A stretch of DNA of 64,000 bases, taken from contig WSUB01000044.1 in the NCBI GenBank assembly GCA_019633425.1, positions 124,001 through 188,000 on the forward strand, written 5' to 3'. The notes beneath the pieces are model-generated. The model was not told the origin of the DNA and ran no database searches. It was given only the letters and a program-made list of their open reading frames with translations. Position numbers and translations under genes: made by a program. The number at the start of each line of letters is the position of its first letter. Position 1 is the stretch's first letter. Shown here piece after piece: positions 1 to 11,297 of the stretch. Origin of the DNA: Tulasnella sp. 424. Lineage: Eukaryota > Basidiomycota > Agaricomycetes > Cantharellales > Tulasnellaceae.

Positions 1-1
1 C

Positions 2-922
2 ACGGGGCCGTTTATCGTCCGAGCACCTTTCTACGACACATCCGGAGGAGACTGCATTCTCCAAACTCCAGACGGGGCACGGTTCGTCGTTCACCGTGTC
101 ATTCTCTCCCTCGCCTCTCCAATCTGGAACGACATGTTTTCGCTTCCGCAAGCTTCTGAAAGCCCCTCCATTACACGTCCTGTCATTCCTGTGGAAGAGG
201 ATCCGGCAACGATGGAGGCGCTCCTCACCATGTTATATCCTCTCCCCTCTCCCCGAATCAGCTCCTACGACCAGGCAGCAAAACTCGTCCAGGCGTGCGA
301 TAAGTACTTTATCGACGTGTCTCGGCTAGACACCGTTCTTCATAAAGTCCTTCGCACAACTGCCGCCTTGGAAGCCGACCCCCTGGGTGTTTACGCTCTT
401 GCTTGGAGGTTGGGGATGGACGATGAGGCAAGAACCGCATCAAGATACACCCACCGCCTTGACTTAAATGATCCTAAAGTCAAGTCAGACCTCATACGAA
501 GATCGGGAAGTGTCAACGCACTCCTGGCCCTTTGGGACTTGCGTCTCCGACGCGAAAATGCCTTGGATGACCTAGCAAAATCAGGATTAATCAATTCCGA
601 CGCAGGCCCAAGTTGCATTTCTCACCGATCTTATCAAAGTCACAGTTGTTGGGATATCAACGGTTTCCTCAGCTTCAAGTCGTCCGCAAGACTAGCTTTG
701 CAGCAACCGTATCCTGTATGCCACGACCTGAAGCAATTCTTCGGAGTTAACGTTCTACTTCCTTCCAATTCATGTGGGGGGTGCCAACAAGCGGCAGAAG
801 GGAAACACAATACAGCAGTGAGATCTGTGACATCAGCTCTAGACAATTATCCCCAAACCATCACGAGGCACGTGCGATGGCCCGGGTTTCCTTTTGCTCC
901 TAAACACGCTTCGCTTACCTAA
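2..922 (+). CDS. BTB/POZ domain protein 1 (5' end outside window)
   Basis: Open from the left edge in frame 2, so the start lies upstream; 306 residues are visible. The BTB fold begins at once: GDCILQTPDG, then FVVHRVILSLAS and NDMFSLP, the hydrophobic core and dimer region of POZ domains. A helical tail follows (YALAWRLGM, LRLRRENALDD) and a C-terminal CxxC (CGGC). BTB proteins commonly recruit substrates to cullin-3 ligases or form homodimers; the target here is unknown. Its paralogues end in a phase-2 intron plus a tiny last exon; here the equivalent splice donor is not clear, so the last ~15 residues are uncertain. It is closest to the next BTB gene and to the fragment at 6278-6403. Confidence 0.8.
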   Translation, partial: TGPFIVRAPFYDTSGGDCILQTPDGARFVVHRVILSLASPIWNDMFSLPQASESPSITRPVIPVEEDPATMEALLTMLYPLPSPRISSYDQAAKLVQACDKYFIDVSRLDTVLHKVLRTTAALEADPLGVYALAWRLGMDDEARTASRYTHRLDLNDPKVKSDLIRRSGSVNALLALWDLRLRRENALDDLAKSGLINSDAGPSCISHRSYQSHSCWDINGFLSFKSSARLALQQPYPVCHDLKQFFGVNVLLPSNSCGGCQQAAEGKHNTAVRSVTSALDNYPQTITRHVRWPGFPFAPKHASLT

Positions 923-1461
923 TCGTTCTGAAGGATTCTACCCGATGCCTGAAAGGAGGTCTGTGCTATATCTGGGCTACATTCGGGTCACTGGCGCGGC
1001 TCGACCGACTGTGGCTGGGAAGCCCGGACCCTTTGACCCTTAGCATCCGGCCTTCACCTACGGGACCTCATTTGCAGAGACATGTAATTTGAGTGGATTA
1101 AATCAGATGATTGGTTTTCAGGGCTTATTTCTGTTCCGGTGAATCAATCTCCTAAATGCCTCAAGCCGGTTATCAGATAGAAAGGACCCAAAATTGCCTT
1201 CTATGGCTCGACCCCCGGTTCGCCTCTAAACTGACTACACTTCAGCTTTACGCTCTCAACCCACACCAACCATCTTGCCTTTACGATTTAAAGGCTCCTG
1301 GAAGTTATTGCTGTGAGTATCCTATCGACTAAAAGCTAAGGGGCACATTGCATCTGGGTGAGTTCGCGTGAGCCTCAGCGGCGTCAAGCATACATGTTGT
1401 GCTGCTGTCTGACGCCCCTCTTATATCTGCCGCTGGGTAATCCTTCGAGCTCGTAGTCAGA

Positions 1462-2445
1462 ATGAGCGAGCAGCACGACACTCCAAACCCGTCCAACCCC
1501 GCCCCATTCGTGGTTAAACCCCCGTTCCACAGCGATTCCCCAGGCGACTGTATCATCCAGACTCCAGACGGGACACAATTCGTGGTTTACCGGGTCATCC
1601 TCTCTCTAGCTTCGTCCGTTTGGAACGACATGTTCTCTCTCCCCCAATCATCGGAAGGATTTTCAGGCGAACATCCCGTTATCCCAGTTGAGGAGGACCC
1701 GGAGACGATGGAGACCCTCCTCACAATGCTGTATCCCATGGAGCCACCACGCATCGAATCATACGACCTCGCTATCAAGCTCGTTCAAGCTTGCGACAAG
1801 TACTTCATTAACACCTCGAGGCTGTCTACCTTTCTGCATGATATTCTCCGTGCCACAGAGGCGTTGGAGAAGAACCCGCTTGGAGTTTACGCGCTGGCTT
1901 GGAGACTGCAGATGAAGGAAGAGGTGAAAATCGCTTCACGATACACGCATTGCCTTGACTTATACGATCAAGGAGTGGTGGCGGAATTGGTTAGGCGCAC
2001 GGGAGGTCTCAACTCAGTTATGGCATTGTGGGACCTGCGTCGTCGTCGGGAGACGGCATTGGATGGCATTGCCAGCCTGATGGACTTTGCCCAATGGACA
2101 TGGTGCTCCGGTCACAGCCGCTCAGATAGGAATGAAGCCCCATCTAAGGTTGTATCCAAGTACGTGGGGGTGAGGTCGTTTGTTAGAACAGCTCTGGATC
2201 AGCCCTATCCAGCTTGCAAGTCGGTGCAACAGTTTTTTGGCCACTCGGGACCAGCACTGTACCATGACAGCTGCGAGGACTGCAAGCAGGCAGTGGACAG
2301 AAAAGGAAGAGAAATCATAACATCCGTCACTGAAGCTATAGAGAAATTCCCTCAGACTATTGAAGGGTGAGCATTACTCCGGAACCATTAATACTGCTAA
2401 GGTTGCATGCTAAAATATCTATGCAGGATGCACCCACACGCCTGA
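1462..2445 (+). CDS. BTB/POZ domain protein 2
   Basis: Exons 1462..2366 and 2427..2445, 307 residues. The first ATG opens a short Pro/Asn-rich leader, followed by the BTB core (GDCIIQTPDG, VILSLASSVWNDMF), the conserved YALAWRL helix, LRRRRETALD and a C-terminal CEDC pair. Intron 1 starts GTGAGC and ends TATGCAG, phase 2, and the last exon adds only MHPHA. The same pattern of a phase-2 intron just before the stop recurs in the five downstream paralogues, which supports the splice. No catalytic residues; a protein-interaction module is expected. Function unknown. Confidence 0.85.
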
Positions 2446-3032
2446 CCAGGGGAACAATGATGTAACGGGCTTTGAAGAAACCATCACGGAAACTTTCGAT
2501 AACGTAATGCGGCCCTACCTACAACCAATGTAGTGACTCCGAGGAGCGTCGCACCATTCCGAGTGCCAAATACATTTCATTGTAACATGTTCCAAATGCC
2601 TGTCATTTTTATGTATTGAAGGCAAGTTTAGTATGTATCATTTCACGTTGCCGATCAGCCTTCGTTAAGGTTTGACGGTTTCGTAAATATCAGAAGGGAA
2701 AAGGATGCAATTCGAGAGTCCCCACATGAATTCCTTTGGTATGCACACCTCTAACACGGCAGTCTCCTGAGAACGGCCACGCAAAACGTGTCGCGGGAGG
2801 AACCGAAAGGAAGGTGGCGTTGCGCGTGGTAAAAGAAGCAATTCAGCCGCGTGCCGGGGTACAGCAAGGAGTCTTTGACATTGGTCCTCCTTTTCTAAAA
2901 AATCGCCTCCATCTTGATTCAGTGACCCAGCAAGACCTAGGCAGTCCTTGGTACGCATTTTACCCCAGACAGAAAGGCGATCTGCTCATATGAATGGCTA
3001 TGCCTGACTCGTTAGAACTCTGTCGCACTCAA
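2446..3032. other. intergenic, BTB2 to BTB3
   Basis: Holds the 3' region of BTB2 and the promoter of BTB3. Short open frames occur on both strands but show no family likeness. No repeat or RNA gene seen. Confidence 0.5.
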
Positions 3033-4025
3033 ATGGCATCCAATTCAGTCAGCTTGGAACTTGTACCGCCCACGTTCTCAGAAACTAGCCCTGCGGACTG
3101 TATACTCAGATCCTCAGATGAACGTGACTTCTACGTGCTGCGCGGGATCCTTATTTTCGCCTCGGACGTGTTTAAAGACATGTTCTCTCTTCCGCCAACC
3201 GGACCCAACGCAGACGAAGGACGACTACCCGTCATCAACATGACCGAGAACGGCCGCACCCTATGCGCTCTCCTTTCAATAATTTACCCCATCGTCCCCC
3301 CGGAGATCACCGACATCAACTTGGCGGTCGACCTAGCGCAAGCTTGGCAAAAGTATCTAATGCCAATCGAAAGGCTGCGGCCATTTCTCGGAGGGGTATG
3401 TAACGAATCGTCTTTACTGGAACGCCCTCTCGACGTCTATGCTCTTGCGTGGAGATTAGGAGATATGGCGGAGGCAAAGAAAGCCTCACGATGGACGCAT
3501 TCCGAGACCCTATCATTTGGGGCGATGTCAAGAATCGTAGCGATTTCCGGTGACCAGGAAGCGGTCAACGCGTTGACCAAGCTTAGGGAGGATCGCCAAC
3601 CGAGTCTTCGCATGATGGCTAGACTCGTCCCTATCCGCGAGTATGCGTGCCCAAACCATGGTGGAGGAGACAACGGTGTATATGACCGCAATGCCTACAT
3701 CGTGCACACGACAGCAATGGATGAGCAAGTCCGGCGAGCCTTGAACACCCCTGAACACGGAACGTGTCACGACTTCCGTAGTTTCCTTGGGCTTCTTTTA
3801 CCGGAGCGGTGGCCGAAGTCGAGGTTGCCAAAGAAGTGTTCTCATCCAATTGATAACTACTGCTTCGGCAACATGGCCCTCGAGCAAGTCTTACAAGTCT
3901 CCTTAGAGATCGAGGCGCTGCGGGAATCGCTGCCCGTGGAGGTGGCATTGTGAGAGAATCTCTTCTTCCCGAACTCCCCTACGGAGACTAACTGTTCGCG
4001 TTTCAGGCCACCAACTTCGCGCTGA
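3033..4025 (+). CDS. BTB/POZ domain protein 3
   Basis: Exons 3033..3949 and 4007..4025, 311 residues. An in-frame ATG lies at 2994, but 3033 (MASNSVS) matches the start of the paralogue at 7029 (MASVTSG) and is preferred. BTB core: ADCILRSSD, FYVLRGILIFAS, KDMFSLP. The second half differs from BTB1/2 and is shared with BTB4: CPNHGGGDNGVYD, CHDFRSFLGL and CSHP..NYCFGNM, a spread of Cys and His that could bind metal (inference). The intron (GTGAGA..TTTCAG, with a CTAAC branch site) is phase 2; the last exon encodes PPTSR. With the MsrB gene downstream it forms a pair that is duplicated at 7.0-9.9 kb. Confidence 0.87.
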
Positions 4026-5101
4026 AACTTGTATTACCACTGTACAAGAAAGTTTGAGGGGATGGGATTGTTGCTTTTGATCGTGGTTGACTTTGTATCG
4101 ACGCTTACTATAGTGATACTCTTCTGTACGACCGCATGCAGTGTCAAACCAGCTTGTTTCTTTTGCTATAGCTCCACGAAAGAGGGTTCCGTTTTCTAGA
4201 CCCAGTGTATGGAGCTGCCAAACACAGCGTATCGGAAACGAAGTGGCTGTCCAGGCTAGTATCCCGAATGCATGGTCCGCTCGACGGGGAAGGTAAGCAA
4301 AGGGTGAAAGCAAGAAGTTGGGCGTGGATGGTACCGCGAGGTTCTTTCATACAGTTGGCAGTAGCGAGGATTCCCCACAAAGAGCGCGCAATTGCAAGAC
4401 TGATCGGCCCGGCTAGGGGACTCTGGCCGCGTTCTAGCTACAAGGAATGTACGCGTGTACGCGTGCTAGTCAGACTCTGCCGTCGTTACTTACATTGCCG
4501 CCGCTGTTCTGAAAAGCCATGTCTTTGAAGTTGGGCAGTCACCACCCAGAGCGGTTATCAGTTTCGTCTCCAGTGATCTCATCATCTCTGACACATCCCT
4601 TGACGTACAAATCCACTTCCCTTAACTTGGGGTATGACACCCGGAAATAAGTGGCATAGCTTAGTGTTCGTTTCTACCCATACTTGAACAATTGCGTTTT
4701 CTTTCCCACAACCGCTTCGCTCGGGTATCTCCACCCCGACCTATCCGACACCACCCTTCGTTGGATGCTTTCGAGAATCTTCAGAGACTTTAGCGCATCT
4801 TCTGCTAGGTACCGTAAGTAAATACCGTCATTTTCTCTCCACCGGGCCTCAAGGGTACCGGTGTTGGTAATGCTGTGGCGTAAGCTTGGTCATCACGGAT
4901 GGACATTCTCCATGAGCGATTTTCGCCGCGGCATTGACCTAGCAGATCACCCTCATCCCCAAAGTACAAGAGCCTTTCAAACGCGGGTGTTTTACTGACA
5001 ACTTACAAGTTCGCGCTGCATCTGTTCCTCAGACACCTCGCCTTCTTATATCACTTCCTATCGTGCATCAAGCTCAAGGCTTTTCCAACACTTCGTTACA
5101 C
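4026..5101. other. intergenic, BTB3 to msrB copy 1
   Basis: No gene supported. From about 4750 the sequence is the promoter half of a duplicated block (second copy from about 8880), including a shared stretch around TTTCGCCGCGGCATTGAC. A small palindrome-like run of ACGCGTGTACGCGTG occurs near 4452. Confidence 0.5.
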
Positions 5102-6025
5102 ATGTCCGACTCTACCGCTCCAGCTCCAGGATCAAAAGCCAAATCAGACTCGGAATGGCAAGCTGTCTTGAATAAAGAGCAGGTTCGTTTCTCTCCCGCT
5201 GCCTTCAAGCTCGTTCTGCTCTGGGAACTAACTTGGCTGCGACCTTGGGAACTTGTTGGAACAGTTCCGCATTCTGCGCCAGAAAGGCACCGAGGGCGCC
5301 GGAACTGGAATGTATGACAAGCATTACGAAGAGGGAGTCTATAGCTGTGCTGCTTGCGGAACACCACTTTACAAGAGTACGACCAAGTTCGACTCCGGGT
5401 GTGGGTGGCCAGCCTTCTTCGACGGTGAGAGCACTATCCCCCTGCCTTGCTCGCTGTCTGCTTATCAACAGTTCACGACGCCTGTTATAGCAATACCTGG
5501 CGCCGTTTCTCGCCACGAAGATCGATCATTTGGCATGACAAGGATTGAAATTACCTGTACGGCGTGTGGGGGACACCTGGGTCATGTCTTCAAGGTGGGT
5601 TATCTCCACCACTCTAAAGGCTTATCATGACGCTAAAGTACTCGGATGAGTAGGGCGAGGGTTTCGGTACGCCGAGTAAGTCAACGACGCGCCTCTCATA
5701 TTTGTTAGTTGTCTGACGATGCTTGCCTTTGCAGCCGATGAACGACATTGCGTCAACAGCGTCTCGCTCAATTTTGGCTCAGAGGATAACGTAAAGAAGG
5801 ATTAACTAAAGTAGATCGTACAATACATTGCCATCCCTCGAATGGTTCGGACTAGCAACGAGCGTCCTTACCTCGACTTCTGGCGTGAGCCCATCTGTAA
5901 GCGAGGAACTGGTCGTCTGGCACACGCAATAATGTCGTGGCGTTATGTATCGTAAAAGTAACTTGTATAGCAAGCAGACGCGACAAAGGTAGAGAGGCGT
6001 CGAACAAGATTAAATGAGAGTGATC
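4750..6025. repeat. segmental duplication containing msrB, copy 1
   Basis: About 1.27 kb that matches about 8880-10149 closely through promoter, all five exons, introns and 3' flank. Similarity starts near GTTGGATGCTTT and stops after GATTAAATGAGAGTGATCC. Boundaries are by eye. Confidence 0.85.
5102..5805 (+). CDS. msrB: peptide methionine-R-sulfoxide reductase, copy 1
   Basis: Reduces the R-epimer of methionine sulfoxide in proteins, normally with thioredoxin as donor. Exons 5102..5182, 5265..5424, 5491..5594, 5654..5675, 5735..5805; 145 residues, the usual size of a one-domain MsrB. Zinc-site pairs are CAAC (C55, C58) and CTAC (C103, C106). The catalytic cysteine is C128 in ERHCVNSVSLNF; GCGWPAFF and GGHLGHVFK are also canonical. 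Start: the first ATG gives MSDSTAP, with no ATG further upstream in frame. No clear targeting sequence, so probably cytosolic. A second copy lies 4.1 kb downstream. The family assignment is certain; exon 4, at 22 nt, is very short but is supported in both copies. Confidence 0.95.
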
Positions 6026-6277
6026 CTGTTCTAGTAGTCAACATTCAATCGGCATATGGATTCCAGAAAAGAGGCCAACACGGCTCTAACTGCAGCATAC
6101 TGTGTCTTATAAGACTGAGAGAACGCGAGGCCGTTTCAATAACCGATGCCATTTGCTTTCGAATGGTCTGCAGTCCGCTAATAACATGATAAAGGTCGAC
6201 GTCATTACTAGACATCAGCGGAATACATTTCAACGACCGTAAGCTGCGAAAGCAATGGAATAGGCATCGCAGTCAGT
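5806..6277. other. intergenic after msrB copy 1
   Basis: 3' flank of msrB. The first ~220 bp are duplicated after copy 2. Nothing else recognised. Confidence 0.5.
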
Positions 6278-6403
6278 CACGGGGTCATTTGTCGTCAAGA
6301 CACCTTTCAACGACTCATCTGAGGGGAGATTGCATTCTCCAAACTCCAGTTCGTCGTTCACCGTGTCATTCTCTCTCTCGCCTCTCCAATATGAAACGAC
6401 ATG
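6278..6403 (+). pseudogene. BTB gene fragment
   Basis: About 126 bp closely matching the first visible BTB coding stretch (positions 8-137 of the window) but lacking 11 bp in the middle: where BTB1 has CTCCAG-ACGGGGCACGG-TTCGTC the fragment has CTCCAGTTCGTC. The deletion shifts the frame inside the BTB core, and likeness ends at the codon for the DMF methionine. It sits where a BTB1/2-type gene would be if the block [BTB1/2-type, BTB3-type, msrB] had been duplicated as a unit. Confidence 0.8.
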
Positions 6404-7028
6404 ACCTTGACGATGACTCGTAGATAGACAGTTCTTTGCCATCTTGTTCATCCCTTCAACCACCCAAGGATGTCCAGGTGACCAGCAAGCGAACGCATCG
6501 GGTTCGTCGACCCGCTCCGCTGATCGCCCGGACTCACCTTCGCTTCTCAGGCTCCACCAGCCCGTAAGATATACATATCAATACATCGGTAAGAAATGTG
6601 ATATGCTCTACAGCTCGGCTGTGCTCAGGGTCGATACAAAGGGTGAACAAGAGGAGGTGGGCCAAGTATACATTCTTGTTGAGGAGAGTTGATCGTCACA
6701 GATGCCAATTCATCGTAACACGTACATAGTTGAATATAGGACCTGCTTTAGCCACCGGATGCCGAGTGACTCTGGGATTCATCCTCTCAGTTGGTTCGGT
6801 AAAGTCACACCAACCGTGGGACGTAGATGAACCGGGGCGTTGACGAGACCGCTAGATAGGGGTTTGGCGACCTACCAACTCAACTCTCAAGACTGTGCCG
6901 ATATTACCTTAAGGATTGAGGTACGTGCAGTTCAAATCGGTAACAAACATGAACCTAATCTTTGATCTCAACTCATTCCCCCAAACCCGATTATATTCTG
7001 CGTCGGACTCGCAAACTAGAAGATCGAC
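6404..7028. other. intergenic before BTB4
   Basis: Promoter region of BTB4. No supported gene; an 82-codon open frame at 6444 has no family likeness. Confidence 0.45.
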
Positions 7029-8019
7029 ATGGCTTCTGTTACTTCCGGCTCGGAAGTAGTCATCGTGCCACCCAGCTTCACCTCGAACAATCCAGCAGAC
7101 TGCATCCTTAAATCTTCCGACGGAGCGGAGTTCTACGTCCTCCGCGGAATCCTCATATTCGCCTCAGATATGTTTAAAGACATGTTCTCTCTCCCTGCGA
7201 CCAGTAAGGACACAGAACCCGGCCACCTACCCACCATTCAGATGGCCGAAAGTGGTCCGGTGTTATCCGCTCTGCTCTCGATCATTTATCCCATCGTTCC
7301 ACCACAGATCAGTGACGTGTCCTTGGCTGCCGAGTTGTGTCGGGCTTGGAGGAAATATCTCATGCCAGAGGCTCGGTTGCAACCATTCCTAGCAGAGTTC
7401 TTCAGCGAGTCCTCGCTACTTCAGCGCCCCTTGGATATCTATGCCCTCGCTTGGAGATTGGACAATAAGGCTGAGGCGAAAAGGGCGTCGCGGTACACCC
7501 ATGGAGTGGAGATGTCGACAGAGGCAGTGACCAGGCTGCTGGTAGTGGCAGGCTACCCTGCCTCTCTTTCATCCCTCATCACATTGCGGGAGAGTAGGCA
7601 ATCCTGGCTTAAAGCAATTGCAATTATGGTTCCTATCCGAGAGTTTGCTTGCCCGAATCATGGTGGGGGCGACAATGGGGTATATGACAAAACCGCCTAC
7701 TACTCCCATTTATTGGCAATGGAGGATCAAATAAAAACAGCCTTGTCCGAACCCAATCTTGGTGTTTGCCACGACTTCCGCGATTTCCTGGGTCTTCGGA
7801 CTGAGGACAAGCGGTGGCCTGGACCGAGGTTGGCCAAAAGGTGCTCCCACCCAACCAACAACTACTGCTTTGGAAATATGGAGCCGCACGAGATACGGGA
7901 AACTTCGGCTCTCATAGAGAGTTTGAGATCTGATTTACCAATGGAAATCATGTGGTAAGATTTCGGAGGCGCCCTCGATGAGCCTAATACTAAATTGCGT
8001 GCCCCTCAGGCCAAGATGA
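7029..8019 (+). CDS. BTB/POZ domain protein 4
   Basis: Exons 7029..7954 and 8010..8019, 311 residues, the same length as BTB3. BTB core: ADCILKSSDG, FYVLRGILIFASDMFKDMF. The C-terminal half carries the BTB3-specific blocks CPNHGGGDNGVYD, CHDFRDFLGL and CSHP..NYCFGNM. The terminal intron (GTAAGA..CCTCAG, branch CTAAT) is phase 2 and its exon adds only PR after a Trp codon completed by splicing. It is followed by msrB copy 2, mirroring BTB3 and msrB copy 1. Intact: no stop or frame break seen. Confidence 0.88.
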
Positions 8020-9218
8020 CCTTCATCTCTGCACCGACTCCATTCGGTGTTTTAGATGTATGGAGAGGTTAGTTCTACGTTGTCAAATTTATACGTGATA
8101 TCTGGAAGGTGATCGATTTACAATATTGCTCCTAGCTCCATTCAGCCCGGGCGGTGCCATCATCCGTGTAGTAGAGATTAGCGATGAATGTGGTATTCAA
8201 TGGATCATATAGCGTTCAAACCGAGAGGCTTCGTCTCATATGAGAGAGGAAGTCAACGTTTCAAAGAAAATCCGCACGGCGATCAAAGGAAAGGTCTCGC
8301 CGGAGCATTCGAATCTAATCCGACTGGACGGGGGTGAGGGGTGGGAACGTCAGTGGCATCTGTCTGGGATTTGATACTGAAAGTTGTGGGTAAGGAAACA
8401 GGGTAGTGAGGCCGTAAACTATTGCTCAGAAAAATCAAGCTCCTTTCTCATTGCTTACAATCTATCGCTGTAGGCGAACGCAGAAAAAATCGGAGTGTCA
8501 CGAAGCCGAGTTCATCTATACAGCAGCCACGGGCATTCGAGACAAAGTGATGAGACATATAGAGAGCTACTTCACTATCCTACATTTGGTCATCGGAGCA
8601 TGCCCAAGTTTACGGAGGTAGCCAAGACGTTAAACAGATCACGAGGTCCCTGAAGTGTCTGAGGAATAATTTGAAAATGACCATACGAACAGCCGAGATT
8701 CAAGAAGGACCCCAAGAAGAACTGAGAAACAAAGTAGCAGAGTGTCTTTACTACCACGTTTTGGATCTGCTTGCGATCAGAAGCTCAAATAGATGGTCGG
8801 CGAGGACTTCAGCTTCGATTGGCGGCGACTTGGGTGATGTAACTTTGGCATCCCCATTTCTTTTCCACCGCCACCACCTGTCGTTGGATGCTTTTGAGGA
8901 CCTTCAACGCTCTCAGGACGTCTCCTACAGTCTACTGTAAGCAAATGCCGTCATTATATTGCCACAAAGCCCGAAGGACTGTTGGTAATGCTGTGGCGCT
9001 GCAGCGCTGGCTTGGTCATCACAGACGGGCATTCTCCATGAGCGATTTCCGCCGCGGCATTGACTTAGCAGATCACCCTCATCCCCAAAGTATAAGAGTT
9101 TTTCAAAAACGGGAGATTTACTGACAACTTACAAGTTCGCGCTGCATCTGTTTCTCAGGCACCTCGTCTTCTTACATCAGTGAATCAAGCTCAAGGCTTT
9201 TCCAACACTTCGCTAAAT
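8020..9218. other. intergenic, BTB4 to msrB copy 2
   Basis: About 1.2 kb without a supported gene. The last ~340 bp are the duplicated msrB promoter block. Open frames at 8671 and 8888 have no family likeness. Confidence 0.5.
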
Positions 9219-10149
9219 ATGTCCGACTCTACCGCTCCAGCTCCAGGATCAAAAGCCAAATCAGACTCGGAATGGCGAGCTGTCTTGAATAAAGAGCAGG
9301 TTCGTTTCTCTTCCGCTGCCTTCAAGCTCGTTCTGCTCTGGGAACTAACTTGGCTGCGACCTCGGGATCTGGTTGGAACAGTTCCGGATTTTGCGCCAGA
9401 AAGGCACCGAGGGCCCCAGAACTGGAAAGTATGACAAGCATTACGAGGAGGGAGTCTATAGCTGTGCTGGTTGCGGAACCCCACTTTACAAGAGCACGAC
9501 CAAGTTCAACTCCGGGTGTGGGTGGCCAGCTTTCTTCGACGGTGAGAGCACTATTCCCCTGGCCTTACTCGCTGTCTGCTTATCAATGCTTTATGACTCT
9601 TGTCACAGCACTCCCTGGCGCCGTTTCTCGTCAAGAAGATCGATCATTTGGCAAGACAAGGATCGAAATTACCTGTACGGCGTGTGGGGGGCACCTTGGT
9701 CATGTCTTCAAGGTGGGTTATCTCCTTCACTGTAAAGGCTTCTCATGACGCTAAATTACTGGGATGAGCAGGGGGAGGGTTTTGACACGCCGAGTAAGTC
9801 AACGACGCGCCTCTCGTATCTGTCGGCTGGCCTGACGATTCTTGCCTGTGCAGCCGATGAACGCCATTGTGTCAACAGCGTCTCGCTCAATTTTAGTTCT
9901 GAGGATAACGTAAAGAAGGATTAATTAAAGTAAATCGTACAATATATTGCCATGTCGCGAATGGTTCGGTCTAGCACCGAGCACCGTTTCCTCGACCTCT
10001 GGCGTGAGCACATCTGTTAGCGTTTGAAGGGCTGATCGTCCGGTGCACGCAATAACGTAGTGGCGTTATGTATCGTAAAAGCAACTTGTATAGCAAGCCG
10101 ACGTGATAAAGGTAGAGAGGCACCGAACAAGATTAAATGAGAGTGATCC
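8880..10149. repeat. segmental duplication containing msrB, copy 2
   Basis: Second copy of the block at 4750-6025, about 4.13 kb downstream and in the same orientation. Differences are scattered substitutions and small indels, so the duplication is not brand new. Confidence 0.85.
9219..9924 (+). CDS. msrB: peptide methionine-R-sulfoxide reductase, copy 2
   Basis: Exons 9219..9299, 9382..9541, 9609..9712, 9772..9793, 9854..9924; 145 residues with exon lengths identical to copy 1 (81, 160, 104, 22, 71 nt). Both zinc CxxC pairs (CAGC, CTAC) and the catalytic Cys in ERHCVNSVSLNF are kept, and there is no stop or frameshift, so it looks functional. Replacements relative to copy 1 include Met43 to Lys, Asp70 to Asn beside GCGWPAFF, and Met96 to Lys. 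Introns differ more than exons, as expected under selection. Two tandem MsrB genes in one fungal locus is unusual. Confidence 0.93.
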
Positions 10150-10194
10150 GAGTCCAGGTGCAGATGGCCAACAGGGCAAGACAAAGGGGTACAT

Positions 10195-11297
10195 CTATAT
10201 GTCGCCCATACTCCGGACGAGTTCGTCTAATTCCTTCTTGGATTGCTGGTACTTTTCCATGGCGTCCTGTGGGGTAATAGAAGAGAGTCAGGGGTCAGAT
10301 AAGATACGACGCGTCATGAGCCACAGTCAGAATCGAAATTCGAACGAACCTCGTACTTCTTCTCCCATTGATCACGTTCTTGCTCGAGACGCTGCACCTG
10401 TCTTTCAAAGTGCTCGGCCTTAACGTCAACTTGACGAAGTCTACCAAGACGGAGAGGAGCGAATGAGTCAGTTGTCCGCAAATAGAATTCCGCCGATCAC
10501 CCGTACGTCAAAGAATCGCAATGCGCGTGACGAGTGGAAGGAGATTTGTAAAAGGAAAAAAGGGTCAACTTACCGTTCAACGGTTTCCTTTGTATTGGCT
10601 TCGGCCTTGTCGAGCTCTTCCTCGAGTAGCTGGATTTTCCGCGTCAGGGTTTCGTTGGTAGATTTACCAACCTCGCTGTCGCTCTGAGCGCTCTTCAGTT
10701 CGCCCAACTTCGCCTCGGCTTTGTCCAAGTCGGTTTCCATCACGCCAAGCTTGTGTGTCAACGACCCAATCTCCTGATCCTTCTGTAGCAGCTCCTGCTC
10801 GTATTTCTTATTTTTCGCTTCTGCCTGTTCGGCCCTGTCAACAGCAGCATCCGCCTCTGCTCTCAGTTGGGCGAGTTTCTACGTGAGGATGGTTTAGGAT
10901 ATGTGAGGAAAGCGTTTTTGCCGGTGTTTGAGAGGAAGGGTTGGGTCGAGGGGTAGAGGTTATCCGGTATCATCAGTCTACATCAGAATATGTCCCCAAG
11001 TGGCACGTCGCACTGTACACTTACATTCCTGATTTGGTCCATGGCACCTGTAGGAGGATTCGAGGCTGGTGGTGAAGTACTGCTGAAAGGAGATTTTGGG
11101 ATGGATGTGACGGCAGGAGATGGAGAAGTTGGCGGCAGGTGATTTGGGCTAAAGACGCGCTGCGGTGTTTGTTCTGCTGTGGCGGCGCCGCCACTGTTAC
11201 CCCTGTCTCCACTCCGCGGTGCCACAGCAGCTGCTGCCTTTTTGCCTGCGGCGGTTGGCGACAAGACTGCGAGGGGTTTGTCGAGACGTCTGGACAT
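10195..11297 (-). CDS. TPM1: tropomyosin (with in-frame N-terminal extension)
   Basis: Actin-cable coiled-coil protein. Exons in transcript order: 11297..11025, 10878..10574, 10440..10350, 10266..10195. From the internal ATG at 11042 (MDQIR, the standard fungal tropomyosin start) it encodes exactly 161 residues, the length of fission yeast Cdc8 and budding yeast Tpm2. Heptads run unbroken: KLAQLRAEAD, KIQLLEEELD, KETVERLRQVDVKAE, ending in YQQSKKELDELVRSM. The same exon stays open upstream for 85 more codons to an ATG at 11297, giving a 246-residue form with an Ala/Pro/Ser-rich, basic leader. Which ATG is used cannot be read from the sequence; the 161-residue form is the safe call. Confidence 0.93.
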
